This document shows, piece by piece, positions 1-10,643 of a stretch of DNA of 64,000 bases. Below the pieces are notes generated by a model, which did not search any database, was not told the DNA's origin, and was given only the letters and a program-made list of their open reading frames with translations. Position 1 is the stretch's first letter. Each line of letters opens with the position of its first letter. The stretch comes from Halorientalis salina (GTDB lineage: Archaea; Halobacteriota; Halobacteria; Halobacteriales; Haloarculaceae), in contig NZ_SOSC01000009.1 of assembly GCF_005049285.1 (NCBI RefSeq), forward strand, positions 62,001 to 126,000. Reading direction: 5' to 3'. The translations under genes and the position numbers were made by a program.

Positions 1-875
1 GCGAGCCGACCGGCCTGACGCTGCCCACGGGATACGTCTACCTCCACCCCGGCGAGGGGTCGCCCGACGAGATCGAGCGCGTCCTCGCCCACGAGTTCGT
101 CCACAGCGTCCAGTTCCAGGGGAACATGTTCCCGTGGCTCGACCGATTGCGAACGCAAGATGCGAGGACGACGACCGACGAGGCCAAAGTGTATCGGTCG
201 CTTCAGGAAGGCGGTGCGGTCTACGTGACCGACGCCTACACCGAGCGGTATCTCGACGGACGGAACGACTCCGCGGTCGCCCGCGAGTACATGGACGAGA
301 GTCCCACCCACTGGAGCGCGCTCGCGCCCTACTACTTCGGGAACCGGTACGTCGCGGACCGCATCGACTCGCCCGCGAACCTCTCGGTGGTCTACGAGGA
401 CCGCCCGGTCACCACCGAGCAGCTCATCCATAACTACACCCGCGCGGAGGAACCGCCGGCTGCCCTCACGGTCGAGACGAACGCCACCGGCTCCGACTGG
501 GAGTACGAAGGCAACAACACGCTCGGCGAGATGACCACGCGGGGCGCACTCGGGACCGAACTGAACCGGTCGCGTGCTGCGGCCGCGGCCGCCGGCTGGG
601 GGACCGACGAACTCACGATCTTCTCCCGCACTGGCGAGGACGACCGGTTCGGCTGGGCCTGGGTCCACCGCTGGGACGACGCGAGCGAGGCCGACGAGGC
701 CGCCGCCGCGCTCGAAGCCTACGCCGACCGGCGTGACGAGTCCGGGACCTACGACTTCGCGTTCACGCGCGTCGACGAGGGGACGACCGCGCTCGTGTTC
801 GGCGACCCCGCCCTGGTCGCCAACGCGACCGTCTCCGGAACGACCGGGAACGTCTCGGTCGCCGTCGGTTCCTGA
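1..875 (+). CDS. Secreted HExxH metallopeptidase-like protein, 5' truncated by the window edge
   Basis: The reading frame is open from base 3 to the stop at 873-875, so the gene starts outside the window. About 40 codons in there is an intact zinc-peptidase motif HEFVH (bases 93-107), followed about 35 residues later by EGGAVY, a plausible place for the third ligand. The rest is acidic, with several N-x-S/T sequons, as expected for a surface protein. The order of landmarks (HEFVH, EGGA, a Y-F/L-P segment, TTEQ/STEQ before IH, a late W-D-D-A-S/W-D-S-E-A-D-A segment) matches the protein at 8166-9857, so I infer paralogy. No C-terminal anchor is visible. Exact protease activity is not shown. Confidence 0.75.
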   Translation, partial: EPTGLTLPTGYVYLHPGEGSPDEIERVLAHEFVHSVQFQGNMFPWLDRLRTQDARTTTDEAKVYRSLQEGGAVYVTDAYTERYLDGRNDSAVAREYMDESPTHWSALAPYYFGNRYVADRIDSPANLSVVYEDRPVTTEQLIHNYTRAEEPPAALTVETNATGSDWEYEGNNTLGEMTTRGALGTELNRSRAAAAAAGWGTDELTIFSRTGEDDRFGWAWVHRWDDASEADEAAAALEAYADRRDESGTYDFAFTRVDEGTTALVFGDPALVANATVSGTTGNVSVAVGS

Positions 876-879
876 GCCC

Positions 880-1647
880 CTACCGTTCGCCGTACAGCGC
901 CGCGTGGTCCTCGCAGAACTCGGGGTCCCGGAGCTGTGCCTCGACGACCCCGGGCTGTCGATGTGGGTTCGCGAGCCGACAGGCGTCGGTCTCGCAGAAC
1001 GCCTCGCCGGTGTCGACGTAGTGGTACGCCTGCAGGACGTAGCCTTTCAGCGCCTCGGTCGTCCGCGGGTCGTCCTCGATCAAAAAGTCCCCCTCGACCT
1101 CGGATTCGAGGACTTCCCGGGGCGGCGTGTCGCCCGAGAGCATCGCGTGTTTCTGTTGTTCCTTGTAGTACTGCTCGGGCTTGGCCGGGGCCTCGTACAG
1201 TCCGGGGACCGATACCAGCGCAGGTTGTCCGAGGACGTTCACGCGCTTGTGCCAGCGCCCGTCGTGGTCGCCCCAGGTCCCGAGAACCCGGTCCAGCAAG
1301 GGGACGTGCAGGTGGTCCAGCCGGCGCTCGTCGTCGGGGAGTCGTTCCCGGAGGCGTTCCTGGACCGCAAGCCCGTCGTAGATGACGCCGCCGGCGCGCT
1401 CGGGGTGTTCGAGCGCGCGCTCCTCGTACCGGACGATCCCCAGCATCGTGTTTCCCGTCTCGCGATCGTAGGGGCTGAGTACGCGCGTCTCCGCGAACGC
1501 CTCCGGCAGGTCCTCGTCCGTGTACTCGGCCAGAAAGCGGTCCCGAACCGTCACGTCAGCGTCGATGCGCTCACGGAGCCAGTCGGCGATGACGTCGGCG
1601 TCGGCCTCGGTCGTGGGAGCCCGATACAGGGTCACGCGGTCGACCAT
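880..1647 (-). CDS. Conserved haloarchaeal protein of unknown function (possible metal-binding C-terminus)
   Basis: A 255-residue soluble acidic protein. I do not recognise its function; haloarchaeal DUF families such as DUF7001 or DUF6775 come to mind but I cannot decide between them. Visible features are a conserved-looking centre (HLHVPLLDR, then GTWGDHDGRWHKR) and a C-terminal cysteine/histidine cluster (FCETDAC, NPHRQPG, EFCEDHAALY) that could bind zinc. No HExxH motif is present. It is convergent with the truncated peptidase gene, with only four bases between the two stops. Its start at 1647 is the first ATG of the frame, and the following 45 bases separate it from the stop of the gene at 1693. 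Confidence 0.7.
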   Translation of the reverse strand: MVDRVTLYRAPTTEADADVIADWLRERIDADVTVRDRFLAEYTDEDLPEAFAETRVLSPYDRETGNTMLGIVRYEERALEHPERAGGVIYDGLAVQERLRERLPDDERRLDHLHVPLLDRVLGTWGDHDGRWHKRVNVLGQPALVSVPGLYEAPAKPEQYYKEQQKHAMLSGDTPPREVLESEVEGDFLIEDDPRTTEALKGYVLQAYHYVDTGEAFCETDACRLANPHRQPGVVEAQLRDPEFCEDHAALYGER

Positions 1648-1692
1648 ATCAGCCAGTGGTATCGCCCGGTAAAACTGCTTGCGGTCGCCGCC

Positions 1693-3747
1693 TCAGACGC
1701 GTCGCCAGACGACGAGGCTCAGCGTCAACCCGACGAGCGCGGACCCGACACCGAAGCCGGGGCCGTCGCCGCTCGACGCGCCGTCGGACCCACCCGAGTC
1801 GGTTCCCGCCGGCGTCGACGGCTCTCGGACCGTCAGGGTTAGATTCCGGTCGCCCAACTCGAACCGAGTGTCGCCAGCGGCGTCGACCGTCCGCTCGAAG
1901 GAGAGCGTCCGGGTTTCTCCCGGTGTGAGGACGACCCGTCTGGTGTCGACCGTCTCGCCGTCCTGGGAGAGGGAAAGGTTCCCCGCCGCCGGCACCGCGT
2001 CGTCGTTCCGGACCGTCGCGTCCAGAGTGACGGTGTCACCCGCGACCGGATCGGACCCGTCGGCGGTCAGACGCTCGACAGCGGGGGTCGCCGGCGGCGT
2101 GACGACGACTTCGATCTGCCGGTCACCGACGGAGAGGGCGTAGGTCCCGGCGTCGGTGAACGTGTGCGTGACCGGCCAGCGCGTCGTCGCGTTCGCGTCG
2201 AGCGTCCCGTTCTGTTGGGCGATGGTCGTTCCGTCGAGGCGCGCGGTCGCCTCGTACTCGCCGGCCGCCGTCCCGGTGTTCGAGACGATCACGTCCGCCG
2301 TCAGCGTCTCGCCGGTCGCCAGGCGAACCGGTCGCTGCTCGCCGACGGTGCCGGTCCGGTAGGGCCCCGTCACGCGAATCACAGAGGCGTTGGTCGTCGC
2401 GCCAAACTGGTAGCTGACGTTCGGTAATCGCGTCTCGAAGGCCCGTGCGTGGGCGTTCCGGTCCCACATCGACGGGGTCGCGGTCGTGGTCGTGTATCGG
2501 TCCCACAGCGTCGTAACGTCCGCACCACCGGCCGAACGGATCGCCGATCGGAAATCCAACTGCCCCACGGTACCCTCGTGGGAATTGACCCGTCTGAACG
2601 CGGTCTGGAGGGAGTTGTCCGTGTTCGCCAGTCGCGTCCGTCGGTCGAGTTCGCCCGCGACGAGCGCGCCCTTGGTGTAGGGGGCGACCTCCTCCCAGGT
2701 CGACGTATCCGACAGGACCGCGTCGGTGTCAGCCGCTCGTTCGCCCAGTGCCAGGCGGTTTCGGAACGTCCGGTAGTCGATCCGGTCGGCTTCGAGCGCG
2801 AACAGCGCCGCGTAGTAGGTCGCGCTCGCCTCCGTGAACCAGCGCGTCTCGGCGGCCGGTTCGTAGTCCTGTCGAGTGTGGACGTACTCGTGGATCCAGA
2901 CGTTGTCGGCCGAATCGAGTCGCGACCGGTCGCGCGCCCAGAAGTCCGACTCGCCCGTCTGGAGGCCGTTGACGCCCCACTGCACCGAGTCAGTCGGAGC
3001 GGCGATCATGAACACCGACGAGTCGCGGTCGCCGACTCGCAGCGCGTCCGACGCAGTGGCGACGCTATCGAGGACCTCGTCCGGCTGAGCCGCCATGTCG
3101 GCGTGTTCGGGGACGACCAGTCGAAACCGTTGGCCGTGGGCCGACCGCTGGTACTCCCGATACTCGCCGAGGTACGCGAGTTCGTCGCCGACGGCACCGG
3201 ATCCGTCGACGGTGGTCGATTTCGTGAGGGTGATGTTCTCGTCGAACGGCTGGCTCCAGCCCGTCGACACCTGCGGTTTCCTGACGAGCGCCCACGACCC
3301 CGCATCGACGAAGAGGTAGTCACCGCTCCCCGCAAACGGCCCGCTTGCCTCCCGCGTCCGGTTGACCGACAAACGATAGGTGAGCGTCGGGACGCTGGTG
3401 CGCTTGTCCCAGACGTACTCCCCGTCGCGCTCGGTGAACCCCTGCGTCCCGGCGACCGTCGTGTCTTCGGGGAGTTCCACCCGAAGCCCGGCGAGGTTCG
3501 ACGGCGTGTCGTACCTGAGCGTGACGGTGATCTCGCCCGGTTGCGCCGGTGAGAGTTGCAGTTCCTTCCCGAGAGCCAGGGTGCTCGACGCGGCGGACCC
3601 GGACGGCTGGTCGACGGAGCCGTTCTCGACAGTCGGCAGTGTCCCGCCAGCAGACGCCGACTGGGCTGTCGCACTGCCAGTGAGAGACAGTCCGAGGAGA
3701 ACCACGAACAGTGTCACGAACACGACCGGTCGCCATCGCCATCTCAT
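1693..3747 (-). CDS. Secreted gluzincin-type metallopeptidase-like surface protein with CARDB-like domains and C-terminal anchor
   Basis: 684 residues. Residues 1-29 form a Sec-type signal peptide (basic start, hydrophobic core, cut near TAQS). HEYVH at 286-290 followed by FTEASATYY, with Glu about 306, is the HExxH...E zinc site of gluzincin peptidases. Residues about 460-630 hold two CARDB-like beta repeats (GETLTADV... and GDTVTLDA...). The last 25 residues contain PGFGVGS, a hydrophobic segment and arginines, a PGF-CTERM-like tail expected to be processed and lipid-anchored at the cell surface. I infer an extracellular protease or adhesin; substrate unknown. Several N-glycosylation sequons are present. 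It lies alone, divergent to nothing near, with 187 unremarkable bases before tfb. Confidence 0.8.
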   Translation of the reverse strand: MRWRWRPVVFVTLFVVLLGLSLTGSATAQSASAGGTLPTVENGSVDQPSGSAASSTLALGKELQLSPAQPGEITVTLRYDTPSNLAGLRVELPEDTTVAGTQGFTERDGEYVWDKRTSVPTLTYRLSVNRTREASGPFAGSGDYLFVDAGSWALVRKPQVSTGWSQPFDENITLTKSTTVDGSGAVGDELAYLGEYREYQRSAHGQRFRLVVPEHADMAAQPDEVLDSVATASDALRVGDRDSSVFMIAAPTDSVQWGVNGLQTGESDFWARDRSRLDSADNVWIHEYVHTRQDYEPAAETRWFTEASATYYAALFALEADRIDYRTFRNRLALGERAADTDAVLSDTSTWEEVAPYTKGALVAGELDRRTRLANTDNSLQTAFRRVNSHEGTVGQLDFRSAIRSAGGADVTTLWDRYTTTTATPSMWDRNAHARAFETRLPNVSYQFGATTNASVIRVTGPYRTGTVGEQRPVRLATGETLTADVIVSNTGTAAGEYEATARLDGTTIAQQNGTLDANATTRWPVTHTFTDAGTYALSVGDRQIEVVVTPPATPAVERLTADGSDPVAGDTVTLDATVRNDDAVPAAGNLSLSQDGETVDTRRVVLTPGETRTLSFERTVDAAGDTRFELGDRNLTLTVREPSTPAGTDSGGSDGASSGDGPGFGVGSALVGLTLSLVVWRRV

Positions 3748-3934
3748 CGATAGACGTCACGAAGGGTGTACTCTTAGTTCCGGTGGCAGACATCGACCGA
3801 CGATCTCCAGCCAGCCCCGTAGTCGGTCCCCACCGGACCCCTCTGAGATGGTCGACTGCCCCAGACACGGGCGGACGGCTATCAGGGTCGTGGAGCCGGT
3901 GACGAACGGCGCGTGAAAAGAGACGACTTGCACA

Positions 3935-4942
3935 TCAGGCAGCGACGGCTTCGTCGGCAGCCTCGAGCAGTTCCGTGTAGCGGTTGCGGATGGTGACCTC
4001 CGAAATGTCGGTCACCTCGCTGACCCGGTCCTGGGTGACTCGCTCGTCGGCCAGCAGCGAGGCGGCGTACACCGCGGCGGCGGCGAGACCGACCGGGCTC
4101 TTGCCGACGTGGACGGCCGCCGATTTGGCGGCCGCGAGCAGTTCGTGGGCGCGGCGCTCCGCGGCCCCCGAGAGGTCCAGGTCCGACGCGAACCGCGGGA
4201 CGTAGCTCTCGGGGTCGGCGGGTTCGATCTCCAGGTCGAGTTCGCGGACGACGTAGCGGTAGGTCCGCTTGAACTCCATCCCGTCGATGCGGCTGACGTG
4301 GACGATCTCGTCGATGCTCCGGGGAGTGCCCGCCTGGCGAGCGGCCGTGTAGACGGCCGCGGACGTGACGCCCTCGATGGACCGCCCCGGCAGCAGTCCC
4401 TCCTCGAGCGCGCGGCGGTAGATGACCGAGGCGGTTTCCCGGACGGTTTCGGACAGACCCAGGGCGCTCCCCATGCGCTCGATTTCGGCGAGCGCCTGCT
4501 TGAGGTTGCGCTCGGAGTGGTCACGAGTGCGGAACCGCTCGTCCCACTTCCGGAGCCGCTGCATCTTCTGGCGCTGGCTAGTCGAGAGGGAGTTCCCGTT
4601 GGCGTCCCGGTCCCGCCAGCCGATGTTGGTCGAGAGCCCCTTGTCGTGCATCATCTTGGTCGTCGGGGCGCCGACGCGGCTCTTGGTGTCCTTCTCCGAG
4701 GCGTCGAAGGCGCGCCACTCCGGCCCCGGGTCGATCTCGTCTTCGTCGACGACGAGGCCGCACTCCTCACAGACCGTCTCGCCGTGAGTCTCGTCGTCCA
4801 CCACGTCGCCGCCGCACTCGGGACAGACCGCCGTCTCCTGGCCCGCCTCCTCGCGCTGTTTCGTGTGTCGGTCCTGCTCGGTCGATTCCGGACTCGATAC
4901 GCGGTTCTCACCGTCGTAGCTTCGGATACGTGTTTCTGTCAT
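3935..4942 (-). CDS. tfb: Transcription initiation factor B (TFIIB homologue)
   Basis: 335 residues starting at MTETRIRSY. TFB binds the TBP-promoter complex and the BRE and recruits RNA polymerase. N-terminal zinc ribbon CPECGG...CEEC at about 45-65, then the B-finger/linker, then two cyclin-like repeats (about 130-225 and 235-330) with the typical AAVYAAS-type helices. An upstream in-frame ATG at 5023 would add 27 residues, but it lies on top of the TATA box, so the start at 4942 is preferred. Haloarchaea carry several tfb paralogues; which one this is cannot be told here. The promoter is at 5025-5032, giving an inferred leader of about 55-60 nt. Confidence 0.95.
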   Translation of the reverse strand: MTETRIRSYDGENRVSSPESTEQDRHTKQREEAGQETAVCPECGGDVVDDETHGETVCEECGLVVDEDEIDPGPEWRAFDASEKDTKSRVGAPTTKMMHDKGLSTNIGWRDRDANGNSLSTSQRQKMQRLRKWDERFRTRDHSERNLKQALAEIERMGSALGLSETVRETASVIYRRALEEGLLPGRSIEGVTSAAVYTAARQAGTPRSIDEIVHVSRIDGMEFKRTYRYVVRELDLEIEPADPESYVPRFASDLDLSGAAERRAHELLAAAKSAAVHVGKSPVGLAAAAVYAASLLADERVTQDRVSEVTDISEVTIRNRYTELLEAADEAVAA

Positions 4943-5024
4943 AGTGGTCTGGTCTAGCGGTCCGGCGGAGAAAACCCGAAGAAGACCGGAACCGCTCTCG
5001 CTAACATAAGGTAACGGCCTCAAG

Positions 5025-5032
5025 TATTTAAA
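5025..5032 (-). promoter_or_regulatory. TATA box of tfb
   Basis: On the minus strand the sequence reads TTTAAATA, preceded by a purine-rich AAAAGG that fits a BRE. Transcription should start near 5000, about 58 nt before the tfb ATG at 4942. Confidence 0.7.
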
Positions 5033-5039
5033 CCTTTTG

Positions 5040-5240
5040 CAGCAGAAAACGCAGAGAACCGGGTTACTGGGACGTTACTTGGCTGTTTACGGGCAGCTGT
5101 ACCGATGAATGGGCGAGATACAATAATATATAACGTTGTCTGTTCCGGTAGAAGACTGCGCGACCGACAGTCCCGACCTGAAACTTCACATCGAGAGCGG
5201 TGAGCGGCGGGTTAGTCTGTGAATCCGCCGAAGGAGGCGG
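5040..5240. other. Intergenic region between thi4 and tfb
   Basis: No coding region is supported here. It holds a hairpin directly after the thi4 stop and an AT-rich block at 5118-5134 (ATAATATATAAC) that looks like a second TATA element. On the minus strand it could be a distal tfb promoter; no gene starts at the right distance otherwise. Two near repeats, GTTACTGGGA and CGTTACTTGG, occur at about 5063-5080. Confidence 0.4.
5225..5240 (-). terminator. Hairpin immediately downstream of thi4
   Basis: CCGCC and GGCGG form a 5-bp GC stem around a 6-nt loop, ending one base before the thi4 stop codon at 5241-5243. No strong T-tract follows, so its role as a terminator is only suggested. Confidence 0.35.
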
Positions 5241-8086
<2,846 letters not shown>

Positions 8087-8143
8087 CGCGGCCCGAGACG
8101 ACGACTCGCGATTCGCCCGGACTGACCGCGAGGAGACGAGTGG

Positions 8144-8151
8144 TTTCTATA
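8144..8151 (+). promoter_or_regulatory. TATA box before the GTG-started surface protein
   Basis: TTTCTATA lies 15-34 nt before two in-frame GTG codons at 8166 and 8178, the spacing of a leaderless haloarchaeal promoter. It sits in the 80-nt gap after the histidine kinase, so the surface protein gene can be transcribed on its own. Confidence 0.5.
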
Positions 8152-8165
8152 GGCTTCGCGCCTTC

Positions 8166-9857
8166 GTGACGAACAACGTGACATCGAACGGAACAGGCCC
8201 GGCGGGGGATCCGGCCCACCCCGCCTCAGCGGTCCGATTCGGGGGAACTGTGGTACTACTGTGTCTCTTGCTCGCAACCGGTGCAGTCGTCGGCCCAGCG
8301 ACCGCAGCGGCCGGACCGACCACGCCGGCCGCGAACTCGAGCGCTGCCAACGCGACGGACACGAGCCCGCCGGACCCGCCGTCGGACCGACTCGGCTGGG
8401 AGAACGGGGTCTGGTACAACGAGAGCCTGAACGTCGACCAGCGCGACGGCATCAACGACAGCGAACTGGACGCCGTCGTCGCCCGCACGATGGCGCGCTT
8501 AGAACACGTCCGCGGACTCGAATTCGATCGGACGCCGCCAGTCAGACTCATCTCGCCCGACCAGCAACAGAACGAGACCGCAGAACAGTACGCCGACGTC
8601 AACGAGACGAACCGCATCGCCCTGAACGTCCAGTACGAGTCGCTGCTGCTGATAAACGAGACGACGGACGCCGTCGAGTCACAGCAGGCGCTGTTCGGCG
8701 GCGGCGTCAGCGGTTACTACCAGCCCGGCGACGAGAACATCACCCTGATCTCGTCCGACGAGGACGTGCGGCGGGTCCAGGAGGGCGTCCTCGCCCAGGA
8801 GTTGTTCCACGCCCAGCAGGACCGGTACTTCGGCATCGACACGAACACGTCGACGGTCGAAGCCCGGAACGCCCGGAACGGCATCGTCGAGGGTGACGCC
8901 AATTACGTCCAGTACCTGTACGAACAGCGCTGTGACGGCGCGTGGAACGGGACCTGTCTGCGACCGAACGCCGGTGACGAGGCGTCACAGGAACAGCCGC
9001 CGAACCTCAACATCGGCATGGTCCAGCTCTTCCTCCAGCCGTACAACTCCGGGATCGCGTTCGTCCAAGAGCGCCAGCGAACGGGGGGCTGGGACGCGGT
9101 CGACGCCGTCTACGACCAGCCACCGGAAAGCACCGAACAGACCATCCACCCCGACAAGTACCCGACCGACGAGCCGACGAACCTGACGGTACCGGACCGG
9201 AGCGGGGAAGGATGGCAGCCCCTCCGACAAAACGGCGAGCGCGTCACCGGGTCGGTCGGCGAGGCCGGCCTGTTCGTCTCGTTGTGGATGCCGAGCTACG
9301 AGACGAGGGGGCAGACGAGCGTCATCCCGTTACAGTCCCACATCAACTACAACATGACGACCCGCGAGCCCGCGGAGCCGGTCACCTACAGCTACGACCA
9401 CCCGATCACGGCCGGCTGGGACGGTGACAAGCTCGTCCCGTACGTCGCCAACGGCTCGAACGAGACCGGCTACGTCTACGAGACGGTCTGGGACTCCGAG
9501 GCCGACGCGCGCGAGTTCCGCGAGGGGTACCTCGAATTGCTCTCCTATCACGGGGCCGAGCCGGTCGACGGTCGCACCGACACGTTCCGCATCGCTGCGG
9601 GCAGCGAGTTCGCCGACGCCTTCGCCGTCACTCGAAACGGCAGCCGCGTCACCATCGTAAATGCCCCGGCCGTCGAGGACCTCTCGACGGTGCAACGCGG
9701 TGCCGGAGCGCCGACCAACGAGTCGGCCACCGACGACCCGACGAACGAGACGACCGAAACGACAGACGGGTTCGGTCCCGGCTTCGGATTGGTCGGCGCA
9801 GTCGTCGCACTGCTGGCAGTCGTCGTCGGTCGGCTCAGTCGAGGTCGCCGCTCCTGA
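8166..9857 (+). CDS. Hvo_1808-type surface protein, PGF-CTERM anchored, with decayed peptidase motif
   Basis: About 563 residues from GTG 8166 (GTG 8178 is equally possible; no ATG precedes the signal peptide). A hydrophobic segment about residues 20-42 is the signal peptide. Near residue 210 the sequence AQELFHAQQ occupies the place of HExxH but begins with Gln instead of the first zinc-binding His, followed by VEGDANY. Further on are STEQ, a WDSEADAREF segment and a C-terminal FGPGFG, hydrophobic stretch and arginines, a PGF-CTERM sorting tail. It resembles the truncated gene at the window start. Surface location is well supported; catalysis is doubtful. It overlaps the convergent gene at 9835 by 23 bases. 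Confidence 0.8.
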   Translation: MTNNVTSNGTGPAGDPAHPASAVRFGGTVVLLCLLLATGAVVGPATAAAGPTTPAANSSAANATDTSPPDPPSDRLGWENGVWYNESLNVDQRDGINDSELDAVVARTMARLEHVRGLEFDRTPPVRLISPDQQQNETAEQYADVNETNRIALNVQYESLLLINETTDAVESQQALFGGGVSGYYQPGDENITLISSDEDVRRVQEGVLAQELFHAQQDRYFGIDTNTSTVEARNARNGIVEGDANYVQYLYEQRCDGAWNGTCLRPNAGDEASQEQPPNLNIGMVQLFLQPYNSGIAFVQERQRTGGWDAVDAVYDQPPESTEQTIHPDKYPTDEPTNLTVPDRSGEGWQPLRQNGERVTGSVGEAGLFVSLWMPSYETRGQTSVIPLQSHINYNMTTREPAEPVTYSYDHPITAGWDGDKLVPYVANGSNETGYVYETVWDSEADAREFREGYLELLSYHGAEPVDGRTDTFRIAAGSEFADAFAVTRNGSRVTIVNAPAVEDLSTVQRGAGAPTNESATDDPTNETTETTDGFGPGFGLVGAVVALLAVVVGRLSRGRRS

Positions 9858-10584
9858 TCGCGGCCTCGGCCGCGTCGAGCGCCGCCTGACGGTCGAACGA
9901 CTCGGTGATCGCGTCCAGTTCCTCCCGGCTGGCGTCCTGCAGGTCCCGGGCGTGAGCGGTCACGTTCGGCACCGCCCGAATGATGTTGTCGACGATCGGG
10001 ACTGTCGCTGTCTGTGCCGACCGCGAGAGGGGGTTCAGATCGACGACCAGTTCCGTCTTGCCCATCTCGGCGAGGGCCTCGGCGCGGTCGCCGTCCTCCA
10101 AGGGCACCAGCACCACGTCGGCGTCGCCGATGCCGTCGGCGTCGACCTTGGCGCGCTCGTGGTCCAGGTTCGGGATGCGGCCGTCGGCTTCCAGACCCAG
10201 GACGCCCTCGGCCCCATGGTCGCGGAGGTGCTCGGCAATGCGCTCCATGCGCTCGCGGGTCCGGTTGAAGAGGTTCACCTCGATGTCGGCCCCGGTCGCC
10301 TCAGCCAACTCGACCGTCTCGCCCGGGACGAGCGCGGCGACGTTGCCGTTGACGGACAGCACGGCGTGGTCGGCCGAAAGCAGGTGTGCGGCCGCGGCGC
10401 GTGCCGCCTCGTCGGCGGTCTCGATGGTCTCCTCTCCGAGGAGGTAGTCGTAGGCTTCGCCCCGGCCCTGCGCGATGAGCCCCTGCTGGGAGGTGATCCC
10501 CTTCTCGACGCCCGCCTCGATGCGGTGTCGAGTCAGGAGCGACTCGTAGCGCGGGTGACTCTCCGGAATCTCGACGTCGTCCAT
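9835..10584 (-). CDS. 4-phosphopantoate--beta-alanine ligase (archaeal phosphopantothenate synthetase)
   Basis: 249 residues. It joins 4-phosphopantoate and beta-alanine with ATP to give 4'-phosphopantothenate, the archaeal route to coenzyme A that replaces PanC/CoaA. The N-terminus IPESHPRYESLLTRH followed by GITSQQGLIA is the hallmark of COG1701, and GRGEAYDYLLGE and the Asn-rich LFNRT segment also fit. Length is as expected for the family. It is the last of three same-strand genes (pantoate kinase, repeat membrane protein, this), with 59 bases before it, so co-transcription is likely. Its 3' end overlaps the convergent surface-protein gene by 23 bases. Confidence 0.93.
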   Translation of the reverse strand: MDDVEIPESHPRYESLLTRHRIEAGVEKGITSQQGLIAQGRGEAYDYLLGEETIETADEAARAAAAHLLSADHAVLSVNGNVAALVPGETVELAEATGADIEVNLFNRTRERMERIAEHLRDHGAEGVLGLEADGRIPNLDHERAKVDADGIGDADVVLVPLEDGDRAEALAEMGKTELVVDLNPLSRSAQTATVPIVDNIIRAVPNVTAHARDLQDASREELDAITESFDRQAALDAAEAAIRSGDLD

Positions 10585-10643
10585 GTTTCTACAGGACAGT
10601 GGGGGCTGAAAAATCCCGCCCTCGACGGTCGCGGCGACCGGGT